From assembly GCF_015182285.1 (NCBI RefSeq), contig NZ_PRDM01000001.1:558001-622000 (forward strand): 64,000 nucleotides of DNA. The letters are read 5' to 3'. The notes below the pieces were generated by a model. It was not told the DNA's origin. It saw only the letters and a list, made by a program, of their open reading frames with translations, and ran no database searches. This DNA is from Flavobacterium hungaricum (GTDB taxonomy: Bacteria; Bacteroidota; Bacteroidia; Flavobacteriales; Flavobacteriaceae). The translations under genes were made by a program, and so were the position numbers. Below, piece by piece: positions 29,181 through 37,283 of the stretch. The stretch's first letter is position 1. The number at the start of each line of letters is the position of its first letter.

Positions 29181-29198
29181 AAAGATAAATTTGTCTTT
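29181..29198. promoter_or_regulatory. Candidate operator of the NO-responsive regulator (copy 1)
   Basis: AAAGATAAATTTGTCTTT is a near-perfect palindrome (one mismatch pair). It recurs with two changes at 30299-30316 before the NO reductase gene. It overlaps the -33 region of the regulator's own promoter, as expected for autorepression. Confidence 0.65.
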
Positions 29199-29221
29199 TA
29201 TATAAGATCTCTCTATCTTTG
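29190..29221 (+). promoter_or_regulatory. Promoter of the Rrf2 regulator gene
   Basis: TTTG at 29190-29193 and TATCTTTG at 29214-29221 are 20 bases apart, matching the flavobacterial consensus. The -33 element lies inside the palindromic operator. Confidence 0.65.
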
Positions 29222-29243
29222 CTGAGAATAAATTTAATTAAAG

Positions 29244-29693
29244 ATGTTTTCAAAAGCATGTGAATACGGAATTAGAGCTTCCATTTTTATTGCGACCAAA
29301 TCTTCAAAAGGAATTAGGGTTGGAATAAAAGATGTTGCCAAAGAAATCGATTCTCCAGAACCTTTTACAGCCAAAATAATGCAGATTTTGACAAAAAACG
29401 GAATCATTCATTCGGCAAAAGGAGTAGGAGGCGGTTTTGAAGTTTCTAATGAAGCTGTAAAATCAATTAAGTTGATTCAAATTGTAGATGCTATTGATGG
29501 CAATAAGATTTACAGCGGCTGCGGTATCGGACTTAAAGAATGCTCAGAAATTCATCCGTGTCCTGTTCATCACGAGTTTAAAAAAATTAGAGGATTACTT
29601 TTAGAAATGCTGACGAAAACCACTTTAGAACAGCTTGCTTCTGACGTAAAATCGGGCGATTTCTTTCTAAAAGGATTCCATACAAACGATTAA
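29244..29693 (+). CDS. Rrf2-family transcriptional regulator, NsrR-like
   Basis: A 149-residue winged-helix regulator: CEYGIRASIFIA at the N-terminus, recognition helix in SPEPFTAKIMQILTKNGII, wing GVGGGFEVS. Three cysteines, C93, C100 and C106 (SGCGIGLKECSEIHPC), have the spacing of iron-sulfur sensing Rrf2 members such as NsrR and IscR. It is the first gene of a cluster encoding azurin, NO reductase and an iron-sulfur repair protein, so nitric oxide is the likely signal, through nitrosylation of an Fe-S cluster. The palindrome in its promoter and before the NO reductase is the probable binding site. Confidence 0.88.
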   Translation: MFSKACEYGIRASIFIATKSSKGIRVGIKDVAKEIDSPEPFTAKIMQILTKNGIIHSAKGVGGGFEVSNEAVKSIKLIQIVDAIDGNKIYSGCGIGLKECSEIHPCPVHHEFKKIRGLLLEMLTKTTLEQLASDVKSGDFFLKGFHTND

Positions 29694-29714
29694 TATTAAA
29701 TAAATACCTTAAAA

Positions 29715-30245
29715 ATGAATACAAAAACCAAAATTTCGCTATTGATCTTAATGGGGTTTTTAGCAGTCACTTCTTGCGGAAAGAAAGAAACTGTACCAGC
29801 AGATCAATCAACAGGAGTAAACGAAACATCTACTGAAGGTGAACCAGCTCCAACAGTGACAGCAACCGAAGAAAATGTTTTAATAATAGAAGGAAACGAC
29901 CAAATGCAGTTTAATGCCAGTGAATTAAAAGCAGCTGCAGGCAAGCCTATCAAACTGACTTTAAAACACGTTGGTAAAATCCCAAAAGAAGCAATGGGGC
30001 ACAATTTAGTGATCCTGCAAGAAGGGACAGATCAAACTGCTTTTGCGCTTAAAGCTAACGATGCAAAAGCAACTGATTACATTCCGGAATCTGAGAAAGC
30101 TTCAATTATCGCACATACTAAATTACTAGGTGGAGGAGAAGAAGATACCATCGAATTTACAGTTGATAAAAAAGGATCGTATCCGTTTATATGTTCTTTT
30201 CCAGGCCATGTGGCTATGATGAAAGGCGTATTAATAGTTGAATAA
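29715..30245 (+). CDS. Azurin-like blue copper lipoprotein
   Basis: A 176-residue lipoprotein (FLAVTSCGKKE, then a Thr/Glu/Pro-rich linker to about residue 50) with a cupredoxin domain. Copper ligands are visible: His in AMGHNLVIL, then Cys, His and Met in YPFICSFPGHVAMMKG. It starts 21 bases after the regulator gene and a terminator follows, so these two form one transcript. Azurins carry single electrons in the periplasm. Next to NO reductase it may donate electrons or serve in nitrosative stress defence. Confidence 0.92.
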   Translation: MNTKTKISLLILMGFLAVTSCGKKETVPADQSTGVNETSTEGEPAPTVTATEENVLIIEGNDQMQFNASELKAAAGKPIKLTLKHVGKIPKEAMGHNLVILQEGTDQTAFALKANDAKATDYIPESEKASIIAHTKLLGGGEEDTIEFTVDKKGSYPFICSFPGHVAMMKGVLIVE

Positions 30246-30257
30246 ATAAATCCATAG

Positions 30258-30287
30258 ACTCCAATGCATTTAGCATGGAGTTTTTTT
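30258..30287 (+). terminator. Terminator after the azurin gene
   Basis: ACTCCA-A-TGC pairs with GCATGGAGT (one bulged A), followed by seven T. It separates the azurin transcript from the NO reductase gene. Confidence 0.75.
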
Positions 30288-30298
30288 AAAAATTAATA

Positions 30299-30316
30299 AA
30301 AGATAAAAATGTCTTT
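30299..30316. promoter_or_regulatory. Candidate operator of the NO-responsive regulator (copy 2)
   Basis: AAAGATAAAAATGTCTTT matches the palindrome upstream of the Rrf2 gene at 16 of 18 positions, and the flanking TTAT on the right also matches. It lies 29 bases before the NO reductase ATG. Confidence 0.65.
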
Positions 30317-30345
30317 TATTGTTAAAAATTTATCCCCCAAGAGAA

Positions 30346-32589
30346 ATGAAAAACGAAAAAAAATTATGGATAGTCTTTGCTTTGGTAATGACTATATCCT
30401 TTACTGTATTAGGTTATTATGGTTACGAGATTTATCAGCAGGCACCGCCTGTACCGAAGCAGATTGTTACAGATTCAGGAAAAATTGTTTTTTCTGAAGA
30501 AGAAATTAAAGACGGACAAAATATTTGGCAGAGTATAGGAGGACAAGAAGTGGGTTCTATCTGGGGGCATGGTGCTTATGTAGCTCCCGATTGGACCGCA
30601 GACTGGCTGCATAGAGAGGCTGTTTTTATATTAGATCTTTATTCTCAAAAAGATTTTAATAAAAAGTTTGAAGATTTGGATGCTGAAAAACAATCGGCTT
30701 TAAAAGTTCGTTTGCAGAAAGATGTGAGAACGAATCGCTACAATGCAGAAACGGGCATTCTTACCATTTCTGAAAACCGCTTGGCAGCAATCCAAAACTT
30801 AAGCGGCTATTATAAAGGTCTTTTTACAAACGATACGCAGTTTGACAAGTTACGAGAAGAATATGCGATTCCTAAAAATGCGGTTAAAGATGTCGAGAAA
30901 ATGCATAAAATGAATGCTTTTTTCTTTTGGGCAACTTGGGCAACAGTAACAAATCGTCCAGATAATACCATTTCGTATACACACAACTGGCCGTCAGATG
31001 AATTGGTTGGAAACGTTGCAACCACAGAACTTTTGGCTTGGTCTGGAGTAAGTATTATTCTGCTTATTTTGAGTATTGGAGTTCTGGTTTTTTATCATGC
31101 AAAATCAGGAGAAGAAGAAGAATTTCCGCTTCCTCAAGAAGATCCTATAATCAAGCAGGGCAAAACACGTTCGATGGGTTTGGTGACAAAATATTTCTGG
31201 ATTGTGAGTCTGCTTATGGTTTTACAAATGATTTTCGGAATCATTACGGCACATTATGGTGTAGAAGGAAACGGTCTTTACGGAATTCCAATCGATCAAA
31301 TTCTGCCTTATGCCGTAACGCGAACCTGGCATACACAATTGGCTATTTTCTGGATCGCAACGGCATGGCTCGCAACAGGATTATATATCGCTCCAGCAGT
31401 TTCGGGCAAAGATCCTAAATTTCAATGCTTTGGTATTAACTTTTTGTTTGTGGCCTTGTTGATAATTGTTTTAGGTTCAATGGCTGGACAATGGTTTGGT
31501 GTTATGCAGAAGCTGAATTTGGTTCAAAATTTTTGGTTTGGCCATCAAGGGTACGAATATGTTGATTTAGGTCGCTTCTGGCAGATTTTTCTCTTAGTCG
31601 GATTGTTTTTATGGCTGGCTTTAATGTTTCGTCCGCTGCTGCCTGTTTTAAAGAAAAAAACAGAAGAAAAAAACTTAATTATTTTGTTCTTAGTTTCTTG
31701 CAGTGCTATCGCTATGTTTTACGGAGCCGGCTTAATGTGGGGAAGACAAACCAACTTAGCCATTGCAGAATATTGGAGATGGTGGGTTGTGCATCTTTGG
31801 GTTGAAGGATTCTTTGAGGTTTTTGCAACAGTAGTGATCGCATTTTTGTTTGTTCGATTAGGATTATTAAAAACCAAAACCGCAACACTAAATGTATTAT
31901 TTGCGACTATAATCTTTATGGCTGGAGGAATCTTGGGAACATTTCACCACTTGTATTTTTCAGGAACGCCCACAGCAATTATGGCTTTAGGAGCGACTTT
32001 TAGCGCCTTAGAAGTGGTGCCGCTGACTTTAATAGGTTTTGAAGCTTATCAGAATTATAAAATTTCAAAATCGACGCAATGGATTGCTGATTATAAATGG
32101 CCGATCTATTTTATGATTTCGGTAGCATTTTGGAATTTCCTAGGAGCTGGAATCTTCGGATTTATTATCAATCCCCCAATAGCACTTTATTATGTGCAAG
32201 GTTTAAATACAACACCATTGCACGGACATACTGCTTTGTTTGGAGTTTACGGAATGCTCGGTATTGGTTTGGTGTTATTCGTATTAAGAAGTTTATACAG
32301 AAATGTAAGTTGGAATACCAAACTGCTTCAAATTACTTTTTGGTCTCTGAATATAGGTTTGTTTCTAATGGCAATTTTAAGCTTACTGCCAATTGGAGTC
32401 TGGCAGGCAATAGAAAGCATCAATCACGGAATGTGGTACGCGCGTTCGTCAGAATTAATGCAGCAGCCCGAAATGATTACTTTAAAATGGCTTCGTGCAA
32501 TTGGTGATTCTATTTTCGGAATAGGGTTTATTACAATGGCATGGTTTGTATTTGAGCTTACGCTAAAAAATAAAAACAGAAAAGAATAA
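30346..32589 (+). CDS. norZ: Quinol-dependent nitric oxide reductase (qNOR)
   Basis: A 747-residue single-subunit NO reductase that reduces two NO to N2O with quinol. The extra periplasmic N-terminal region typical of qNOR is present (IWQSIGGQEVGSIWGHGAYVAPDWTADWLHRE), followed by about twelve membrane helices of the heme-copper oxidase fold. Haem and iron ligands are in TRTWHTQLAIFWIATAW, WVVHLWVEGFFEVF, GTFHHLYFSG and LHGHTALFGVYGM. I start at the ATG at 30346; the in-frame TTG upstream is less likely. It is followed 26 bases later by the ric gene, with which it is probably co-transcribed. Confidence 0.95.
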   Translation: MKNEKKLWIVFALVMTISFTVLGYYGYEIYQQAPPVPKQIVTDSGKIVFSEEEIKDGQNIWQSIGGQEVGSIWGHGAYVAPDWTADWLHREAVFILDLYSQKDFNKKFEDLDAEKQSALKVRLQKDVRTNRYNAETGILTISENRLAAIQNLSGYYKGLFTNDTQFDKLREEYAIPKNAVKDVEKMHKMNAFFFWATWATVTNRPDNTISYTHNWPSDELVGNVATTELLAWSGVSIILLILSIGVLVFYHAKSGEEEEFPLPQEDPIIKQGKTRSMGLVTKYFWIVSLLMVLQMIFGIITAHYGVEGNGLYGIPIDQILPYAVTRTWHTQLAIFWIATAWLATGLYIAPAVSGKDPKFQCFGINFLFVALLIIVLGSMAGQWFGVMQKLNLVQNFWFGHQGYEYVDLGRFWQIFLLVGLFLWLALMFRPLLPVLKKKTEEKNLIILFLVSCSAIAMFYGAGLMWGRQTNLAIAEYWRWWVVHLWVEGFFEVFATVVIAFLFVRLGLLKTKTATLNVLFATIIFMAGGILGTFHHLYFSGTPTAIMALGATFSALEVVPLTLIGFEAYQNYKISKSTQWIADYKWPIYFMISVAFWNFLGAGIFGFIINPPIALYYVQGLNTTPLHGHTALFGVYGMLGIGLVLFVLRSLYRNVSWNTKLLQITFWSLNIGLFLMAILSLLPIGVWQAIESINHGMWYARSSELMQQPEMITLKWLRAIGDSIFGIGFITMAWFVFELTLKNKNRKE

Positions 32590-32615
32590 AAAACAAGATA
32601 TAAAATTCAATTATT

Positions 32616-33347
32616 ATGGAAAATTTAAAAAACAAAACAATCGGATCATTTGTAGCTGATGACTTTAGAACGGCTGCGGTATTTTCTAAATATAAAATTG
32701 ATTTTTGCTGCAAAGGAAACAGAACGGTAACCGAAGTATGCGAAAAACAACAAATTGATGCAGACGTCTTGCTGCAAAATATAAATGAAGTTTTACAGTC
32801 TGAAAACAGCGGAAACATTGATTTTAATTCCTGGCCTTTGGATTTACTGGCAGATTATGTAGAAAAAACACATCACCGCTATGTAGAAGAAAAAACAAAT
32901 GTTTTACTTCCGTTTTTAGATAAACTATGTAAAGTTCATGGTGGAGGTCATCCAGAATTGTTCAGAATCAATGAGTTGTTTATTGGCTGTGCCGGAGAAT
33001 TATCACAACATATGAAGAAAGAAGAATTGGTTTTGTTTCCGTTTGTAAAGAGAATGGTCAAAACCAAAGGATCAGACGGAATTTTAGCACAGCCTTCATT
33101 TGGAACAGTTTCAAATCCAATCGCTATGATGATGAACGAACACGATAATGAAGGAGAACGTTTTAGAGAAATTGCAGCTCTAACAAATAATTATACGCCT
33201 CCGGCAGATGCTTGCACTACTTATAGAGTAACGTTTGCTATGCTGAAAGAGTTTGAAGAAGATTTGCACAAACACATTCATTTAGAGAATAACATTCTAT
33301 TTCCAAAAGCTGTTCTTCTTGAAAAAGATTTTGTTGCAGTAGAATAA
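32616..33347 (+). CDS. ric: Iron-sulfur cluster repair di-iron protein (Ric/ScdA/YtfE)
   Basis: A 243-residue protein with an N-terminal ScdA_N domain (FSKYKIDFCCKGNRTVTEVC) and a hemerythrin-like di-iron domain from about residue 75 (EKTHHRYVEE, LSQHMKKEELVLFPF, MMNEHDNEGERF, HKHIHLENNILFPKA). These proteins repair Fe-S clusters damaged by nitric oxide or peroxide. Its place right after NO reductase fits. A terminator follows. Confidence 0.94.
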   Translation: MENLKNKTIGSFVADDFRTAAVFSKYKIDFCCKGNRTVTEVCEKQQIDADVLLQNINEVLQSENSGNIDFNSWPLDLLADYVEKTHHRYVEEKTNVLLPFLDKLCKVHGGGHPELFRINELFIGCAGELSQHMKKEELVLFPFVKRMVKTKGSDGILAQPSFGTVSNPIAMMMNEHDNEGERFREIAALTNNYTPPADACTTYRVTFAMLKEFEEDLHKHIHLENNILFPKAVLLEKDFVAVE

Positions 33348-33374
33348 TAGACTAAAGGTTAGTTTAATAGTTGG

Positions 33375-33421
33375 AAAAGCACCGATGAAATATCCCAAAA
33401 CGATAATTGTCGGTGCTTTTT
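33375..33421 (+). terminator. Rho-independent terminator
   Basis: AAAAGCACCGA pairs with TCGGTGCTTTT across a 24-base loop, ending in T. It closes the norZ-ric transcript. Confidence 0.75.
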
Positions 33422-33515
33422 ATCTCGAGAAATAAGGGATTAATTTTTTTACCGCAAATTTCATAAATTACACTAATTCTTGCAATTCGTGGATAAAATA
33501 AATAAAATACACATT

Positions 33516-34739
33516 ATGTCGCTGCAAAAAAGCTGGATACTCTGCTGTTTTTTTAATTTTCTGATTGCCTGTCTATTCGGATTGTTAATGAGATTGATGT
33601 ATCTTTTTCCTTTAAATTTTATAAACTACAGTTTCCTGCTTCATGCACATTCTCATGTGGCAATGCTCGGCTGGGTTTACTTGATTGTTTATGTATTGAT
33701 TGTTCATTTTTTTATCCCAAAAGAAAAAAGTCAAAAATCAATATACAATCGTTTGTTCTGGCTGACAGAATTTTCGGTTATCGGAATGATGATTGCCTTT
33801 CCAATTCAGGGATATGCATTGTTTTCGATTTTTTTTTCTACGATGCATATAGTTTTGAGTTACGTTTTTTGCAGACTGGTGTGGAAAGACAGCCTCAAAG
33901 ATAAATCTCCGTCGCATCAACTTTTGCTTTCTTCTGTTTTGTTTATGATTTTGTCTACTTTGGGAGTCTGGTGTTTAGGACCCGCAGTGAGTACATTAGG
34001 AAAACAGAGTGCCGTATATCAGATAGCAATTCAGTTTTTTCTGCATTTTCAGTTTAACGGCTGGTTTATAGCAGCAGTTTTAGCTTTGTTTTTAAAACAA
34101 TTTCAAGATAAAATAAATGAAATGAAATTTCAGAGGTTTTACTTCTTGCTGATCATTTCGACTATCTTAACGGTTTCTTTTCCGATCAGATGGTATATAG
34201 AAAATGATTTGTTGAGCTGTATCAATGGTTTGGGAGTTTTAATTCAGCTGGGCGCATTTATTTATTTTTATAAAATGCTGCAGCCGCAATGGAGTCATTT
34301 TAAAAGTACTTTAGACAAAGCTGCTAAAACGGTATATGGATTGGCTTTATGTTCTTTATTTTTAAAAATAGCAATTCAATTACTGACTATTATTCCAGAT
34401 TTGGCGGAGGTTTCCCATCAAATTCGAAATTTTGTAATCGGATTTATTCATTTAACTACTTTGGGGATCATAACCGGATTTTTGTTTGGAATTTTACTTC
34501 AGAATAAAATACTTGCCGCTCATTCTAAAACATTAAAAATAGGCACAGTATGTTTTATATTAGGATATCTAGCAACAGAGGTCTTATTGTTTTTTCAGGG
34601 AAGTCTTTTGTATTTTGAAAAAGGAATGATTTCGGGCTATTACCACAGTATTTTTGTTTTTAGTGCCTTACTTGTATTGGGATTACTTTTGATAATGGTA
34701 TCGATAATAAACAAAAAACAAGAGTCGACCCATTCCTAA
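33516..34739 (+). CDS. His-rich multi-pass membrane protein of the NO cluster
   Basis: A 407-residue protein with about eleven to twelve helices. The second helix begins LLHAHSHVAMLGWVYL, similar to the HAHxxxxG haem-ligand motif of heme-copper oxidase and NO reductase subunit I. Other helices carry LHFQFNGWF, GFIHLTTLGIITGFL and GYYHSIFVFSALL. It therefore looks like a haem-binding, oxidase-like or NnrS-like protein, though it lacks the full ligand set I would expect of subunit I. I choose the ATG at 33516. It lies downstream of the ric terminator, so it may have its own promoter. No established function is known to me. Confidence 0.75.
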   Translation: MSLQKSWILCCFFNFLIACLFGLLMRLMYLFPLNFINYSFLLHAHSHVAMLGWVYLIVYVLIVHFFIPKEKSQKSIYNRLFWLTEFSVIGMMIAFPIQGYALFSIFFSTMHIVLSYVFCRLVWKDSLKDKSPSHQLLLSSVLFMILSTLGVWCLGPAVSTLGKQSAVYQIAIQFFLHFQFNGWFIAAVLALFLKQFQDKINEMKFQRFYFLLIISTILTVSFPIRWYIENDLLSCINGLGVLIQLGAFIYFYKMLQPQWSHFKSTLDKAAKTVYGLALCSLFLKIAIQLLTIIPDLAEVSHQIRNFVIGFIHLTTLGIITGFLFGILLQNKILAAHSKTLKIGTVCFILGYLATEVLLFFQGSLLYFEKGMISGYYHSIFVFSALLVLGLLLIMVSIINKKQESTHS

Positions 34740-35121
34740 AAAATCTCCTCTTGTTTTTCTCCTAAATCAAAATGTTACGCTTTATATTTTACTGTTTCTT
34801 TTTACAGCGGTTAGTTACAGAAGTTATAAGAACAATAGCACCTTCATTGAAATGCTGCTCTTCTTTCATAGGATTATTTTTGTTGGTTTTAATTAAGGAC
34901 AAAAATAAAAGACTGTCTTATTTTTTACTGTGATAAAAATCATATTATGTCATTAAAGAAATCCTGATTTTGATATTTAACAAACTCAAATCTAAAAGGT
35001 AAAGCTTGTTAAAAAATGGATGTTGATTATTTTTTAATAAAAATAAATGACACTCTGCATTTTAGAATAATAATTATTATTTTTGCTCCCTGATTAAAAG
35101 AAAATTATTACTTCATATATT
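34740..35121. other. Intergenic region of 382 bases
   Basis: AT-rich. The only recognisable element is a TATTTTTG box at 35078-35085, a likely -7 element for the next gene, 36 bases before its ATG. A 26-codon minus-strand frame at 34869-34789 is discussed among the rejected items. Confidence 0.6.
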
Positions 35122-36384
35122 ATGGTAAAAGATTTATTCGAAAGAATTCAAAACAATAAAGGACCATTAGGAAAATGGGCTTCACAGGCAGAAGGTTATT
35201 TTGTATTCCCTAAATTAGAGGGAGAACTAGGACCTAGAATGCAGTTTGGTGGAAAAAACATTTTGAACTGGAGTATAAATGACTATTTAGGATTGGCGAA
35301 TCATCCAGAAGTACGTCAGGCAGATATTGATGCCGCGGCGGAGTATGGCGCAGCTTACCCAATGGGTGCTCGTATGATGTCTGGTCATACAAAATACCAC
35401 GAACAACTAGAAAATGAATTGGCGGCTTTTGTGATGAAAGAATCAGCTTATTTATTAAACTTCGGATACCAAGGAATGGTTTCTACTATTGACGCTTTGG
35501 TAACTAAAAATGATATTATTGTTTATGATGTAGATGCTCACGCTTGTATTATTGACGGAGTTCGTCTGCATATGGGTAAACGTTTTACTTACAAGCATAA
35601 TGATCTTGAAAGTATGGAGAAAAACCTGCAGCGTGCTACTAAAATGGCACTTGAAACTGGAGGAGGTATCTTATTTATTACCGAAGGTGTTTTTGGAATG
35701 CGCGGACAACAAGGAAAATTAAAAGAAATTGTTGCTCTTAAACAAAAATATAATTTTAGACTATTAGTAGACGACGCACACGGTTTTGGTACACTTGGTA
35801 AAACAGGTGCTGGAGCAGGTGAGGAGCAGGGAGTACAAGATCAAATTGATGTTTATTTCTCTACTTTTGCTAAATCTATGGCAAATATTGGAGCATTTAT
35901 TGCTGCAGATAAAGACATTATAGATTATTTAAAATACAATTTACGTTCGCAAATGTTTGCAAAAGCGTTACCAATGATTCAGACAATTGGATCTTTGAAA
36001 CGTTTAGAATTATTGCGTAATCACCCAGAATTAAAAGATAAATTATGGGAGAATGTAAATGCATTACAAAACGGACTTCGTTCTAGAAACTTCAATATCG
36101 GAGATACAAATACTTGTGTAACACCGGTTTATTTAGAAGGAAGTGTTCCAGAAGCTATGGTGATGGTAAACGATTTAAGAGAAAACTATGGTATTTTCTT
36201 GTCAATCGTAATTTACCCGGTAATTCCAAAAGGTATTATTTTGTTAAGAATGATCCCAACGACTTCACATACAATTGCTGATATCGATGAAACGTTAAGT
36301 GCTTTTGAAGCTATCCGTGAAAAATTAGAGAACGGTACTTATAAAGAAATTGCGAGCCGTACAACGGTTGATTTAGATGCTTAA
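35122..36384 (+). CDS. Alpha-oxoamine synthase (serine palmitoyltransferase or cysteate acyltransferase type)
   Basis: A 420-residue PLP enzyme of the group that condenses an amino acid with an acyl-CoA or acyl-ACP. Visible are WSINDYLGLANHPEV, GARMMSGHTKYHEQLE, the Asp/His pocket LLVDDAHGFGTLG, and the PLP lysine K251 in STFAKSMANIGAF. In Bacteroidota such enzymes start sphingolipid synthesis (serine plus palmitoyl-CoA) or sulfonolipid/capnine synthesis (cysteate plus acyl donor). Flavobacteria make sulfonolipids linked to gliding, so cysteate is a good guess. It could also be a KBL or BioF paralogue, but no biotin or threonine genes are near. Confidence 0.85.
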   Translation: MVKDLFERIQNNKGPLGKWASQAEGYFVFPKLEGELGPRMQFGGKNILNWSINDYLGLANHPEVRQADIDAAAEYGAAYPMGARMMSGHTKYHEQLENELAAFVMKESAYLLNFGYQGMVSTIDALVTKNDIIVYDVDAHACIIDGVRLHMGKRFTYKHNDLESMEKNLQRATKMALETGGGILFITEGVFGMRGQQGKLKEIVALKQKYNFRLLVDDAHGFGTLGKTGAGAGEEQGVQDQIDVYFSTFAKSMANIGAFIAADKDIIDYLKYNLRSQMFAKALPMIQTIGSLKRLELLRNHPELKDKLWENVNALQNGLRSRNFNIGDTNTCVTPVYLEGSVPEAMVMVNDLRENYGIFLSIVIYPVIPKGIILLRMIPTTSHTIADIDETLSAFEAIREKLENGTYKEIASRTTVDLDA

Positions 36385-36426
36385 TCTTTCAATAAAATAG
36401 ATTCTCATGTTTAATGGGAATTATGT

Positions 36427-36463
36427 AAAAAAATCCATTTGTTATACGAATGGATTTTTTTTT
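36427..36463 (+). terminator. Rho-independent terminator
   Basis: AAAAAAATCCATT pairs with AATGGATTTTTTT. It follows the oxoamine synthase gene by about 40 bases. Confidence 0.85.
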
Positions 36464-36507
36464 ATTTGAAGTAAATTTATAATTCGAAAACACTAAAGCT
36501 AAGGATT

Positions 36508-36984
36508 ATGAAAAAAGTATTCGCACTAACACTAATGATTTTGGCTGTTACGACAGCCTGCAAAAAACAAGACCCTGTTACAGGAGAAATTACTCCGACC
36601 GCACCAGCAAAAGCAACTATTGAAGAGCCATCTGGAAAACAATGTTACAGTTATTCCGGCAATAATAATTTTGTCGATTTAAGTTTCAATGTAAATTCAC
36701 ATCAAGAAGTAAATGGAACTTTAAGTTACAATTATTCAGAAAAAGATAAGAATGAAGGTATCTTGGTCGGAAACATGAAAGGAGATACGCTGATTGCAGA
36801 ATATACCTTTACATCAGAAGGTGTTTCTTCTGTTCGTGAGGTAGCTTTTCTAAATAGAGATGCTACTTTTATAGAAGGATACGGTGAAACTGTAGAAGCA
36901 AATAATAAAATCACTTTTAAAGATAAATCAAAACTAAAATTTGATCAAAAAAATATACTTAGTAAAGTAGATTGTAAAGAATAA
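36508..36984 (+). CDS. Lipoprotein of unknown function
   Basis: A 158-residue protein with a lipoprotein signal (ILAVTTACKKQDP, Cys at residue 18), a short Pro/Thr-rich linker, and a beta-rich domain (KQCYSYSGNNNFVDLSFNV, NGTLSYNYSEKDKNEG, GNMKGDTLIAEYTF). Cysteines at the beginning and end of the domain (QCYS, VDCKE) may form a disulfide. It has terminators on both sides and so is expressed alone. It resembles no family I can name with confidence. Confidence 0.75.
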   Translation: MKKVFALTLMILAVTTACKKQDPVTGEITPTAPAKATIEEPSGKQCYSYSGNNNFVDLSFNVNSHQEVNGTLSYNYSEKDKNEGILVGNMKGDTLIAEYTFTSEGVSSVREVAFLNRDATFIEGYGETVEANNKITFKDKSKLKFDQKNILSKVDCKE

Positions 36985-37010
36985 CTAAGTATAACTAAAA
37001 GTGATATCTA

Positions 37011-37048
37011 AAAAATCCATTCGTTTTGGGGACGAATGGATTTTTTTT
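37011..37048 (+). terminator. Rho-independent terminator
   Basis: A perfect 14-bp stem (AAAAATCCATTCGT with ACGAATGGATTTTT), 7-base loop, T-run. Note that the hairpin after the previous gene has nearly the same stem sequence. Confidence 0.9.
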
Positions 37049-37069
37049 AAATTTAAGTAAGCTAAAATT

Positions 37070-37209
37070 TAAACGCAAAGCACACAAGGATTTTTAAAAA
37101 TTATTAGTTTGTTGTATAAAATATAAAAGTTCGCAAAGCTTTGTGTATCCAGCTTTGCGAACTTTATGAGCTTAATATTGATTAAAAATCCTTGCGTGCT
37201 TTGCGTTTA
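37070..37209. repeat. Nested inverted repeat, about 140 bp
   Basis: The outer arms are 28 bases each (37070-37097 and 37182-37209) and complementary with one mismatch; they begin TAAACGCAAAGCAC. Inside is a second hairpin with perfect 15-base arms (AAAGTTCGCAAAGCT at 37126-37140 and its complement at 37151-37165) and a 10-base loop. It carries no open frame. It resembles the GCAAAG-rich palindromic repeats I recall from other flavobacterial intergenic DNA. Confidence 0.85.
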
Positions 37210-37283
37210 ATATTTAAAAGTAAAATTATAATAATTCGTTAAGACTAAAACTGAATACTAAAAACTGCCAACTGACCACTTTT

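Noticed and set aside
34789..34869. Minus-strand frame of 26 codons (MKEEQHFNEGAIV...) with a TATTTTTG box at 34907-34900
   Set aside because: Too short, no -33 element and no recognised relatives; possible but not supportable.
35122..36384. 8-amino-7-oxononanoate synthase (bioF)
   Set aside because: Same fold family, but no biotin genes are near, and the single-gene context fits the sphingolipid/sulfonolipid type better. Not strictly excluded.
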